Origin: Rhodospirillaceae bacterium
GTDB taxonomy: Bacteria > Pseudomonadota > Alphaproteobacteria > UBA8366 > GCA-2717185
Assembly: GCA_028817685.1 (NCBI GenBank)
Contig: JAPPPC010000729.1
Coordinates: 1 to 17,778, forward strand
DNA: 17,778 nt
Direction: 5' to 3'
The translations under genes were made by a program, and so were the position numbers. This document shows positions 7,010-14,033 of the stretch, one piece after another (position 1 is the stretch's first letter; each line of letters starts with the position of its first letter). Below the pieces are notes generated by a model. It saw nothing but the letters and a program-made list of their open reading frames with translations. It was not told the origin of the DNA and searched no databases.

Positions 7010-7034
7010 AATTAAGTATTGTGTCCCCTTAATT
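7010..7034 (+). repeat. RAYT-associated 25-nt repeat, copy D
   Basis: This copy is identical, in inverted orientation, to copy A. It has perfect 7-bp terminal arms AATTAAG/CTTAATT. The stop codon of pyrC (TAA on the minus strand, 7029-7031) and its last codon lie inside it. With copy C it can form an imperfect long hairpin of about 22 paired positions, which could also act as a terminator or RNA-stabilising structure for the convergent VOC and pyrC transcripts. Confidence 0.9.
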
Positions 7035-8087
7035 GTGATCGCCGCGCGGGGCGGCGCGCCAGGCCAGCGTTTCGCCGGCGTGGAAGGGAACGACGCTGAG
7101 ACCGCCGCCGGTCACGGTTTCGGGCATTTCATGGGAATCGCGCTGCAGGGTGACGGTGCCCTCATTGAGCGGCAGACCGTAGAAGCGTGGGCCGAATTCC
7201 GAGGCGAACCCCTCCAGCTTGTCGAGCGCCCCTTCCTCGTCGAAGGTGATCGCGTAGCTCTCCAACGCCGCCGGCGCGCAGAAAATGCCGGCGCAGCCAC
7301 AGGCGCTTTCCTTGTCGTGCCGCGGGTGCGGCGCGGAGTCGGTCCCGAGAAAGAATTTCGGACTGCCGGAAACCGCAGCCCGGCGCAGCGCCGTACGGTG
7401 GTGCCGGCGTTTCGCCACCGGCAGGCAATAAGCATGCGGCCGCATCCCGCCCTCGAACAGTGCGTTGCGGTCGATGCGCAGATGATGCGGCGTGATCGTG
7501 GCCGCCAGATTGGCCCCCGCCGCCTGCACGAACTGCACGGAGTCCTCGGTGGTGATGTGCTCCAGCACCACCTTCAGCTCGGGAAAATCGCGCAGCGTCG
7601 GCGCCAGAACCTGCTCCAGGAACGCCGCCTCACGATCGAAGATATCGATATCCGGCGACGTCACCTCGCCATGCACCAACAGCGGCATGCCGATCGCCTG
7701 CATCCGCTCGAGCACCGGGTGAATATTGCGGATGTCGGTCACGCCTGCGTCGGAGTTGGTCGTCGCACCGGCGGGATAGAGTTTGCAGGCGGTAAAGACG
7801 CCGCGCTCGTGGCCGCTGCCGACCTCTTCCGCATCGATCTGATCGGTCAGATAGGCGGTCATCAGAGGCGTGAAGGACCGGCCCGCCGGCAGAACGCGGA
7901 GGATGCGCTCGCGATAGGCCTCGGCGGCGGCGATGGTCGTCACCGGCGGGACCAGGTTGGGCATGATGATGGCCCGCGCGAACTGCCGCGCCGAATAATC
8001 GGCCGTCAGCGCCAGCATGTCGTCATCACGCAAATGCAGATGCCAGTCGTCCGGTTCCCGGATGGTGAGGCTCTCGGCTGTCGGCAT
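7029..8087 (-). CDS. pyrC: Dihydroorotase, class II
   Basis: This 352-aa enzyme closes carbamoyl-aspartate to dihydroorotate, the third step of pyrimidine synthesis, in the cytosol. Zinc and substrate residues fall at the same numbers as in E. coli PyrC: H16 and H18 (DDWHLHLRD), R20, N44, the carboxylated lysine K102 (ACKLYP), H139 (LLVHGE), H177 (LEHITT), D250 (LGTDSAPH) and H254. The HDKESACGCAG stretch is also diagnostic. I chose the ATG at 8087 because AGGAG lies 7 bases upstream and it restores the family N-terminus; an ATG at 8111 would add eight untypical residues. The last two codons and stop lie within repeat D, so the native C-terminus may have been slightly changed by the insertion. 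Confidence 0.96.
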   Translation of the reverse strand: MPTAESLTIREPDDWHLHLRDDDMLALTADYSARQFARAIIMPNLVPPVTTIAAAEAYRERILRVLPAGRSFTPLMTAYLTDQIDAEEVGSGHERGVFTACKLYPAGATTNSDAGVTDIRNIHPVLERMQAIGMPLLVHGEVTSPDIDIFDREAAFLEQVLAPTLRDFPELKVVLEHITTEDSVQFVQAAGANLAATITPHHLRIDRNALFEGGMRPHAYCLPVAKRRHHRTALRRAAVSGSPKFFLGTDSAPHPRHDKESACGCAGIFCAPAALESYAITFDEEGALDKLEGFASEFGPRFYGLPLNEGTVTLQRDSHEMPETVTGGGLSVVPFHAGETLAWRAAPRGDHN

Positions 8088-8344
8088 GGGTTGGCTCCTA
8101 TGAGGTCGCATCGGATCGGCAGAACGACACGCTGGCGGCGATTGACATCGGTCTACAGCAAACCGCCTATTTTAGTCCATCGCAGAACCCGCTGCGCTGG
8201 AATTCCGCAAGCCGCCCTGGGTCGCCCGCTTGTACCGGCGCCGCAACGGTCGTAGGATTCCGAACAGTGTTCCGTAGAGCGGTGCCCCAGAAAGGTTGGC
8301 GCCAAGCCCGGAACCGCGCCCTTTGACCACGCAGGAAAACGCCC

Positions 8345-9409
8345 ATGCCGGATACGATCATGCCGACCGAGCTGCCCCGGATCGACGGACCGCAGGCTTG
8401 GACCGGCCGCGAACAGGTAGCACGCGGCGACTGGTCCTACACGCTCAGCGCCGATGATGTGGCGGAGATCGATTCGGCGCTCGCCGGCGTGCGCGACATC
8501 GAAATTCTGGACATCGACAAGTCAGCCTTTCCCCTGCCGGGTCTTTCGTCCCGTCTCGCCGAAGTGAAGCGCGAGATTCTGGACGGCCGCGGCTTCTTCC
8601 TGTTCCGCGGCCTGCCGATCGCGCGCTACTCGACCGCGGAGGCCGCCCGCATCTTCTGGGGCCTCGGCGCCCATTGGGGCGAAGCGGTGAGTCAAAACGG
8701 CAAGGGCCACGTGCTCGGTCACGTCAAGGATCTGGGGCTCGACTATGCCGACCCGATGGCGCGCGGCTATCAGACCAGCGCGCGCCTGCCCTTCCATACG
8801 GACAGCTCTGACATCGTCGGCCTGCTCTGTTTGAAGACGAGCAAGAGCGGCGGCTTTTCCTCCATCGTCTCCACGACGACGGTCTATAACGAAATGGTCG
8901 CGCGGCGGCCCGATCTCGCCGCCGTGCTGACCAACCCGCTCTACCGCACCCGCTGGGGCGAGGTGCCGGAAGGGCGCAAAGCCTATTACGGTACAGCGCC
9001 GTTCAACCTGACCAACGGGCGTCTGATCTGCACCTATGTGCGCAGCGCCGTACGCAAGGCGCAGCTGATGGAAACGGTGCCGCGCCTGACACCGGAACAG
9101 GTTGAGGCGATGGATCTGTTCGACGAACTGGCGAACGATCCGGCCTTGCATCTCGATATGGAACTGGCGCCGGGCGATATGCAGTTCGTCTGCAACCACG
9201 CGATCGCCCATTCCCGCACGGCCTATGAAGACCATCCGGAACCCGAGAAGCGGCGGCACCTGCTGCGTCTCTGGCTCGCCTGCGCGGACGGCCCCGAATT
9301 GCCCCCCGCCTATACCGGCGAACACCAAGGCAAGACGGCGAGCGGCCGGCCGAACGGCATCAAGGTCCCAGGCGTGCCCCTGGTGGCACCGCTGGAAGCG
9401 GACGCCTGA
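8345..9409 (+). CDS. TauD/TfdA family Fe(II)/2-oxoglutarate-dependent dioxygenase
   Basis: This 354-aa protein is a predicted non-haem iron oxygenase that couples 2-oxoglutarate decarboxylation to hydroxylation of a substrate. The facial triad is visible: H151 and D153 in LPFHTDSSD, and H289 in NHAIAHSRTAYED. R308 in RRHLLRLWL is the probable 2-oxoglutarate carboxylate anchor. The N-terminal GRGFFLFRGLPI segment is also typical. Its NHAIAHSR-type distal motif and length fit the branch annotated as TauD-like or clavaminate-synthase-like, rather than true taurine dioxygenase of about 280 aa. No sulfonate or herbicide genes are nearby, so the substrate is open. It starts 257 bases from the divergent pyrC. 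The stop overlaps a GC-rich hairpin (9400-9430). Confidence 0.9.
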   Translation: MPDTIMPTELPRIDGPQAWTGREQVARGDWSYTLSADDVAEIDSALAGVRDIEILDIDKSAFPLPGLSSRLAEVKREILDGRGFFLFRGLPIARYSTAEAARIFWGLGAHWGEAVSQNGKGHVLGHVKDLGLDYADPMARGYQTSARLPFHTDSSDIVGLLCLKTSKSGGFSSIVSTTTVYNEMVARRPDLAAVLTNPLYRTRWGEVPEGRKAYYGTAPFNLTNGRLICTYVRSAVRKAQLMETVPRLTPEQVEAMDLFDELANDPALHLDMELAPGDMQFVCNHAIAHSRTAYEDHPEPEKRRHLLRLWLACADGPELPPAYTGEHQGKTASGRPNGIKVPGVPLVAPLEADA

Positions 9410-9688
9410 CGCGGATTGGCGCGGGCGTCCCGGCGGCGGAAGCCCGTTTCGCTGCAGAGAAGATTTGGTGTCGCCGCTTCACCGCGGCCGCGGCAAATCG
9501 CCATCAAGTCGCGAACGACGCGGCCGTGCCGCGGTTTTCAATGAAAATTTCCGCCATGCGCCGACGTCCCTTTGCCATGGCGGGCGGAGATGCTATCTAG
9601 GCGCCGCGATTCGTCTTCACCAAATCCGTTTCAGTACACGGCTGGCATAGCGGTTTGAAGTAGCACACAGAAGTACCGAGTAAACCGC

Positions 9689-10099
9689 ATGCTTGCGACC
9701 TGTCTCGCGCTGACCCTGTCGGCGCTTGCCGCACTACATTTGTATTGGAGCCTCGGCGGCGTTCGCTACCGCGAATTCGCGACCCCCGCTATCGGCGGAC
9801 AGCCCACCATCCGGCCCAGCCGCACGGCATTCGCCATCGTCGCCGGCCTCCTGTGCCTTGCAGGTTTGGTCGCGGTTTCGATGGAAACAGGCCGCGACAT
9901 CTTCGGCGCCGGCGCAAGCTGGGCCTGGATCGCATCGATCCTGTTCGGGGCCCGCGCCCTCGGCGACTTCCGGCTTATCGGCCTGTTCTGCAGCCGGGCC
10001 GACGCCGAACACCGCAAGATCGAACGCGGGGTCATCGCCCCGATTTGTATTTTCCTCTGCCTTGGATTCGGGCGGCTGGCCTTTCTCTATCCAGGATAG
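9689..10099 (+). CDS. DUF3995 domain-containing membrane protein
   Basis: This 136-aa protein has four predicted hydrophobic segments (about residues 1-22, 46-64, 75-90 and 114-133). The motifs ALHLYWSLGG near the start, ARALGDFRLIGLF in the third quarter and the closing APICIFLCLGFGRL match the DUF3995 pattern of small four-helix inner-membrane proteins of unknown function. The ATG at 9689 has a weak ribosome-binding site. The 279 bases upstream hold no gene that I can support. It is followed after 62 bases by the superoxide dismutase gene on the same strand, which has its own strong ribosome-binding site; co-transcription is possible but not required. Confidence 0.8.
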   Translation: MLATCLALTLSALAALHLYWSLGGVRYREFATPAIGGQPTIRPSRTAFAIVAGLLCLAGLVAVSMETGRDIFGAGASWAWIASILFGARALGDFRLIGLFCSRADAEHRKIERGVIAPICIFLCLGFGRLAFLYPG

Positions 10100-10161
10100 G
10101 GCCAGCCCCGAAAAACACATTTCTTTCAACCGCAACGACCAACCAAAGGAGCAGTCTAGCC

Positions 10162-10749
10162 ATGTTGACACTACCCGACCTTCCCTACGCCGCGACGGCG
10201 CTCGACCCGCATATTTCGGAACGCACCCTGGAATTCCACCATGGCAAACATCACGCGACCTATGTGACGAACGCCAACAACATGATCAAGGACACGCCGC
10301 TGGCCGACGCGTCGCTGGAGGACATCATTGCCGCCGCCGCGGGCGACGCGGACAAGGCGGGCCTGTTCAACAATGCGGCGCAGATCTGGAACCACACCTT
10401 CTTCTGGAACTCGCTCTCGCCGTCCGGCGGCGGGCAGCCCGGAGGTGACTTGGGCAAGCGCATCGACGCGGATTTCGGTTCCTACGACAAGTTCCGCGAA
10501 GCCTTCGTGACGGCCGCGACGACCCAGTTCGGCAGCGGCTGGGCGTGGCTGGTCGAAGATGGCGGCAAGCTCGCCGTGACCAAGACGGCGAACGCCGCCA
10601 CACCGTTGACCGCGGGCCAGAAGCCGCTCCTGACGATCGATGTCTGGGAGCACGCCTACTATCTCGACTATCAGAACAGGCGTCCCGATTTCATCAACGC
10701 CTATCTCGATAATCTGGTGAACTGGGAGTTTGCGGAAAGCAACCTCTGA
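10162..10749 (+). CDS. sodB: Superoxide dismutase, iron type
   Basis: This 195-aa enzyme converts superoxide to hydrogen peroxide and oxygen. The metal ligands H26 (EFHHGKHHATYV), H78 (WNHTFFW), D160 and H164 (DVWEHAYYLDY) are all present. Q74 in NNAAQIWNHTFFW is the glutamine that iron enzymes carry in the N-terminal domain, which favours Fe over Mn. GSGWAWLV and NRRPDFINAYLDNLVNWEF complete the C-terminal domain. There is no signal peptide, so it is cytosolic. The ATG at 10162 has AAAGGAG about 10 bases upstream. A GC-rich hairpin follows the stop. An open frame extends far upstream (to 9745) but overlaps the DUF3995 gene and is not used. Confidence 0.97.
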   Translation: MLTLPDLPYAATALDPHISERTLEFHHGKHHATYVTNANNMIKDTPLADASLEDIIAAAAGDADKAGLFNNAAQIWNHTFFWNSLSPSGGGQPGGDLGKRIDADFGSYDKFREAFVTAATTQFGSGWAWLVEDGGKLAVTKTANAATPLTAGQKPLLTIDVWEHAYYLDYQNRRPDFINAYLDNLVNWEFAESNL

Positions 10750-10769
10750 TCACCGGACCGTTCGGTTTG

Positions 10770-10811
10770 CCGGCGGCGGCCGCGCTCTTTCCTGGGTGCG
10801 GTAGCCGCCGG
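10770..10811 (+). terminator. Possible terminator hairpin after sodB
   Basis: CCGGCGGC (10770-10777) pairs with GCCGCCGG (10804-10811); a 2x2 internal loop is followed by CCGC/GCGG (10780-10783 with 10798-10801). It lies about 20 bases beyond the sodB stop. No T-tract follows, so it may be a pause or RNA-stabilising structure rather than an intrinsic terminator. Confidence 0.35.
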
Positions 10812-10985
10812 AACGCCCACTGTTACCGGGCGACGTAGCACAACCCAATAAAGAATTACGGTATTCAGATAGGCCGCCCTGCGGCTGTAAAGAATCTCGA
10901 CATTTTAACGCATTTTTCAGGACCGATCGACGGCCTCCAAAAATATTTATCCCTATCTTCAATAGCTTACACAAAATCTCTCTAA

Positions 10986-11001
10986 TGGCATCCGGTTTGC
11001 A
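10986..11001 (+). promoter_or_regulatory. Sigma-54 (RpoN) -24/-12 promoter upstream of the PEP-CTERM gene
   Basis: TGGCATCCGGTTTGCA matches the RpoN consensus TGGCAY-R-N4-TTGCW at all defined positions except the R, with exact GG-to-GC spacing. It is 115 bases before the GTG start of the PEP-CTERM gene, predicting a leader of about 100 bases. PEP-CTERM genes in several bacteria are known to depend on RpoN and the PrsK/PrsR two-component system, which makes this match more credible than an isolated motif. The rest of the 367-base gap (10750-11116) holds an AT-rich stretch (about 10890-10985) that could contain activator sites. Confidence 0.65.
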
Positions 11002-11017
11002 CGGTTAACGCCGAACA

Positions 11018-11064
11018 AGGCGCTTTTGACGCGAAATCGTAAAGTTTCCCGACAGGCGCTTTTG
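11018..11064 (+). repeat. 11-bp direct repeat in the PEP-CTERM leader
   Basis: AGGCGCTTTTG occurs exactly at 11018-11028 and 11054-11064, 36 bases apart start to start. Both copies lie downstream of the predicted transcription start. Meaning unknown; a binding site or chance. Confidence 0.4.
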
Positions 11065-11080
11065 TCCATCGGAACACAGG

Positions 11081-11097
11081 CTCGCAGGGGGTGCGAG
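11081..11097 (+). promoter_or_regulatory. Leader hairpin next to the ribosome-binding site
   Basis: CTCGCA-GGGGG-TGCGAG is a perfect 6-bp stem with a five-G loop. It ends 6 bases before the GGAGGG ribosome-binding site (11104-11109) of the PEP-CTERM gene, so it could affect translation start. Function is inferred from position only. Confidence 0.4.
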
Positions 11098-11116
11098 TTC
11101 AATGGAGGGAGTATCC

Positions 11117-11830
11117 GTGAAGTTCACCAAGGCAATTGCCGCGTTATTCTGCGCCGGCCTCTTCGTCGTCGCAGTGCCAAACAAATCGCACGCCGTCGCT
11201 ATCACCTGGGATCTGCTGGATCACGGTTTCGGCGCATTGGGACCGTTCTACGGCCTGCGGCTGGACAGCCCCGTGCCCACCGGCACCGGCGCCACGTCCG
11301 GTCCTGACCGTCTGTTCAGCTTCGGCGGTGCCTCGACGGCCACACTGACCTTCGACACGTCCGGCGGCGGATCCGCCTCGATCAGCGGCACGATCATCGA
11401 AAACGGCAATGCAGACAATCCGGCTTGCTCCGGCGGCACGGTCGACAGCGCGAACGATTGCAGTGTCTGGGACCTGGCCTACACCTTCACCGGTATCTCG
11501 GTGCAGGATGTCGGCGACCCCTTCCAAGGCTTCACCGCCACCGGCGGCTCCGGCACGGTCAGCCAACAGAGCAGTTCGCTTGTTCTTGACCTCGGCGCCA
11601 AGTCGGACGGCAGCGGCTTCACCTTCCTGTGGCTCGCCGATGGCCACCGGCTACCCGGCGACAATGAGTCGTTAGTCGGACGCGGCTGGGTCGATCCGGT
11701 CAATGGGCTGGGTGGCGCGAACGACTTCCTGTTCACGGGCCAAGTCGTGCCAGAACCCGGCGCGATCGCGCTCTTCGGCATCGGTCTTCTCGGTCTCGGT
11801 GTCATGACACGGCGGCGCCGCAGCGCCTGA
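11117..11830 (+). CDS. PEP-CTERM sorting domain-containing secreted protein
   Basis: This 237-aa protein is predicted to be exported and then processed by an exosortase. The signal peptide is KFTKAIAALFCAGLFVVAV with likely cleavage after SHA (residue 26). The C-terminal sorting signal is clear: VPEPG at 211-215, a hydrophobic helix (AIALFGIGLLGLGVM) and the RRRR stop-transfer cluster. The middle is Gly/Ser/Thr-rich and probably beta-stranded, with two cysteines (in PACSGG and NDCSVW) that may pair. Such proteins are linked with exopolysaccharide and biofilm or floc formation. I chose GTG 11117 over ATG 11102 because GGAGGG lies 7 bases upstream and the signal peptide is then canonical. Exosortase genes must be elsewhere. 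The promoter looks RpoN-dependent. Confidence 0.92.
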   Translation: MKFTKAIAALFCAGLFVVAVPNKSHAVAITWDLLDHGFGALGPFYGLRLDSPVPTGTGATSGPDRLFSFGGASTATLTFDTSGGGSASISGTIIENGNADNPACSGGTVDSANDCSVWDLAYTFTGISVQDVGDPFQGFTATGGSGTVSQQSSSLVLDLGAKSDGSGFTFLWLADGHRLPGDNESLVGRGWVDPVNGLGGANDFLFTGQVVPEPGAIALFGIGLLGLGVMTRRRRSA

Positions 11831-11837
11831 TGCCCCT

Positions 11838-11984
11838 ATGGCGAAGAAGCAACCCTACGATTTCGACCGCGGCCAATTCATGAAGCGCATCGCGTTTTCG
11901 TTCTGCGCCTTCGCCTCCGCGGTCGGACTGATAGCGATCGTTGGGTTGCTGATCGTCTTCAAACCGGATCTCGGGTTGGGTTAG
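11838..11984 (+). CDS. Small single-pass membrane protein, 48 aa
   Basis: A 48-codon frame starts 7 bases after the PEP-CTERM stop and ends at TAG 11982-11984. The peptide begins MAKKQPYDFDRGQFMKR, a charged N-terminus, followed by one hydrophobic segment (about residues 18-41, rich in Ala, Ile, Leu and Val) and a short tail, KPDLGLG. This is a reasonable single-pass inner-membrane protein. No strong ribosome-binding site is visible, so translation may be coupled to the upstream gene. I recognise no family. An overlapping frame on the other strand (62 codons) has no support. Confidence 0.5.
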   Translation: MAKKQPYDFDRGQFMKRIAFSFCAFASAVGLIAIVGLLIVFKPDLGLG

Positions 11985-11996
11985 CCACATCCCGAC

Positions 11997-12033
11997 GGTG
12001 CGCTTCCGATGCTACGTTCGCGTCGGAAGCACC
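11997..12033. terminator. Possible terminator hairpin after the 48-aa gene
   Basis: GGTGC (11997-12001) and TTCCGA (12004-12009) pair with TCGGAA (12023-12028) and GCACC (12029-12033), with a two-base bulge. It lies 12 bases beyond the stop. There is no T-tract. From here to 12184 I see no gene. Confidence 0.35.
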
Positions 12034-12184
12034 GCCAATGCAGCACGAATCGTAAACAAGGCCACGACCGAAAAGGTAGGCTGAGGCTGCCTATGTCCCA
12101 AGCGCGGGCCAGGCCGAGCAGCTGGAAACGGATGCGTGGTCGAGACGTACCGAAATATTGTGCAGCGACAGCGCAGCCGATCGC

Positions 12185-13348
12185 TTAGACCCAGGTCACC
12201 CCAGCAGGCTTGGCCTCCGTCAGATCGACATTGTAGAGCATATTGAGCCCGTCGAAGAGCTCGGAGAACTGGGCGTTTCGCATCTCCGGCCCGTACTGTT
12301 CGACATACCATTTCCAGAGATTCGTGCTGTGCGTTGCAACGGAAACGTGGCTCGCGAGCAGTAGATAGGAATTTTCCGCATTCTCTAGGAAGCTCATAAA
12401 GGTTTGCGGACGGTCGGCATCCACAAATTCGATGTAGCTGTGCTCATATTGGCGCAGAACCTTGTTTGCCGTGACGTAGCTGTCGCGCATTTTGTGACGC
12501 AACAAATCGCGCTTTTGTTCGATAGCCTTTCGATCTTCCGCTTTGAGGCTTATGTGGTCAGCAGGGAAGCAAAGCTGATTGTGACCGATCCACTGATACA
12601 TGACCTTTAGAGCGCCGAGCAGCTCCATGAACTGGACCTGATAGTAGCAGACGGCTTTCCAGGCAAAGAAGATTGCCGGCGCCCGCGAGGCTTCGAGCTG
12701 CATCGCCTTGATGAACGGTTCGATACCTTGGACGTCTTTCGCTTCCCAAATTTTCTGCAAAAATTGCTCCACATAGTTCTGGCGCGCCTTGTCATCGCCA
12801 TTCTCACCGCCCGTTCCGAGCGCTTTTGACACCAGGGTCTGAATCTTGGCCCGGATCGGCAGTCTAATCTTGTCCCATTCCGCCGATGAAATTGCGAAAT
12901 ACACATCGTGGATGGCCGCATCCAGATCCTGTTGCTCAGCCTTGCTACGGAGCATGAACGGGTCAAGACTATGCATGGAATTCAATAAGTTGAGCGCCTC
13001 CATATCAGCATTGATCTGCTCGGTGAGTTCACCCGACGCGTGATCCTTGGCAATCTTGAACGCCAGCTGATCGCAAAACCTGTCGCCGGTAAACGGCAGC
13101 GACTCGCCACCATCGTAAACATTGTCCAAATCATACGGAAAATAGATGACCGTTGAGACTTTGACGTCGTCGCGCTTCTTCTCAGGGCCGGGCTCGTAGC
13201 GTTTGATCAGAATGGAGTTGTTCAAAAGGCGCGATTCGAACAAATGACCGACCGGGTCATCCTCCGGAACGGATCGACCGATCGCGTGGCAATCCATAGC
13301 GATTGCCCGTCCCGAATCGATCATGTTGCGCAACTGCGAGCGTTCCAT
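12185..13348 (-). CDS. Hypothetical protein, 387 aa, AT-richer than neighbours
   Basis: I do not recognise this protein. It is soluble-looking, with no signal peptide or membrane segment, and appears mostly helical with many aromatic and charged residues. Distinct stretches are VSTVIYFPYDLDNVYDGGES (about 64-83), LLNSMHSLDPFMLRSKAEQQDLD, FFAWKAVCYYQVQFMELLGA, and a C-terminal helical part around NLWKWYVEQYGPEMRN. No catalytic signature is visible. I chose the ATG at 13348; a TTG at 13366 would add six residues. Codon use and base composition are less GC-biased than the flanking genes, which suggests acquisition or weak expression. It diverges from a stand-alone receiver protein across a 228-base AT-rich gap, a hint of shared control. 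Confidence 0.75.
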   Translation of the reverse strand: MERSQLRNMIDSGRAIAMDCHAIGRSVPEDDPVGHLFESRLLNNSILIKRYEPGPEKKRDDVKVSTVIYFPYDLDNVYDGGESLPFTGDRFCDQLAFKIAKDHASGELTEQINADMEALNLLNSMHSLDPFMLRSKAEQQDLDAAIHDVYFAISSAEWDKIRLPIRAKIQTLVSKALGTGGENGDDKARQNYVEQFLQKIWEAKDVQGIEPFIKAMQLEASRAPAIFFAWKAVCYYQVQFMELLGALKVMYQWIGHNQLCFPADHISLKAEDRKAIEQKRDLLRHKMRDSYVTANKVLRQYEHSYIEFVDADRPQTFMSFLENAENSYLLLASHVSVATHSTNLWKWYVEQYGPEMRNAQFSELFDGLNMLYNVDLTEAKPAGVTWV

Positions 13349-13395
13349 GCCCGAAACTTTGCGCAACTTTCTTGAAATAAGATTAAATTACTCTA

Positions 13396-13438
13396 CCAAA
13401 AGTGACACAATCTAAAGTTCTTACAATAATACTTTTGG
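13396..13438. promoter_or_regulatory. Inverted repeat in the AT-rich divergent region
   Basis: CCAAAAGT (13396-13403) and ACTTTTGG (13431-13438) are perfect 8-bp inverted copies 27 bases apart. The right arm overlaps a weak sigma-70-like promoter reading toward the receiver gene, TTGGCG (13435-13440), 16 bases, TATATC (13457-13462). It could be a regulator site serving both genes. Confidence 0.35.
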
Positions 13439-13576
13439 CGCTATATTCGGTATCCCTATATCAATTAAGACTATTTTTAGAATGCTCGGTTTACTATCCA
13501 GCCACCTTCAGTGCTTCGAAAGTGTGCGCCGTCTAGGCCCTTTATTTCAGAGCAGAAAGAGCCTAGGAATCACAAC

Positions 13577-13954
13577 ATGCTGGTACAGGTCGATCGGGGA
13601 CGGACAGCAATCATCGTCGAAGACGACTCGATAATGGCGGAGTACGTGAATGAAATGCTATCGCTGCTCGGCTATAATACTTTCGTATGCGTCGATTATG
13701 AATCCGCGAAAATCTTTTTCGATCCACAGCAAACGGCAGTGGTCGTCGCCGATATTTTCACGCCCGGCATCGGGGGGATCGAGGGCATCAAGTTGGTCAG
13801 AGAGGCGCTCCCGGACACACACATCATTGCAATGTCGGGCGGTTGGGACGGCATGACGGCCGCCAATTCCGGTCGGGCCGCGCGGAAGATCGGCGCCAAC
13901 GCGTTCTTGAAAAAGCCTTTCAAGATCGAAGATCTGCAGGCCGCGTTACCCTAG
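13577..13954 (+). CDS. Stand-alone response-regulator receiver domain protein
   Basis: This 125-aa protein is a single CheY-like receiver with no output domain. The acidic pocket is D16/D17 in IIVEDDS, the phospho-acceptor is D59 in VVVADIFTPGIGG, the switch Ser is S87 in IIAMSGG, and the conserved lysine is K113 in FLKKPF. All are in the expected order, so it should be phosphorylated by a histidine kinase or phosphotransfer protein; none is encoded nearby. Such proteins act by protein contact, for example in phosphorelays or motility. The ATG at 13577 has AGGA 8 bases upstream; a GTG at 13511 would add 22 residues not typical of the family. It diverges from the unknown 387-aa gene. Confidence 0.92.
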   Translation: MLVQVDRGRTAIIVEDDSIMAEYVNEMLSLLGYNTFVCVDYESAKIFFDPQQTAVVVADIFTPGIGGIEGIKLVREALPDTHIIAMSGGWDGMTAANSGRAARKIGANAFLKKPFKIEDLQAALP

Positions 13955-14033
13955 CGCCGAGACGGCCGCTCGCTGCGGCAAAACGGGCATCCGCCACCGC
14001 AAGATGACCTCACTACCAGGATAACTATGTGCA

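Larger units (their letters stand above)
5730..7034. mobile_element. RAYT element with nested inverted repeats and a VOC passenger gene
   Basis: A 1305-bp unit is bounded by perfect 25-bp inverted repeats (A and D). Inside it are a RAYT transposase gene, repeat B directly after it, a VOC gene, and repeat C (B and C are inverted copies, 24 of 25 identical, flanking the VOC gene). C and D form a tail-to-tail pair with 8 bases between, able to fold as one long hairpin. No obvious target-site duplication is seen at the outer edges, as expected if movement used single-stranded HUH chemistry. Whether the whole 1.3 kb moved as one unit, or the repeats accumulated in steps, is not settled by the sequence. 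Confidence 0.65.

Noticed and set aside
8142..8173. TTGACA followed by TATTTT as a promoter for the dioxygenase
   Set aside because: The spacing is 20 bases, outside the usual 16-18, and the -10 match is poor.
7035..8255. 406-codon open frame on + across pyrC
   Set aside because: Longer than pyrC but antisense to it; pyrC has all catalytic residues at conserved positions, while the antisense product is a low-complexity Arg/Gln/His-rich sequence.
9400..9430. GGACGCC/GGCGTCC hairpin at the end of the TauD-like gene as a terminator
   Set aside because: The stem begins within the coding sequence, has a long loop and no T-tract; too weak to list.
13965..13979. GCCGC-TCGCT-GCGGC hairpin after the receiver gene
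   Set aside because: Only 5 bp, no T-tract on either strand; common by chance in GC-rich DNA.
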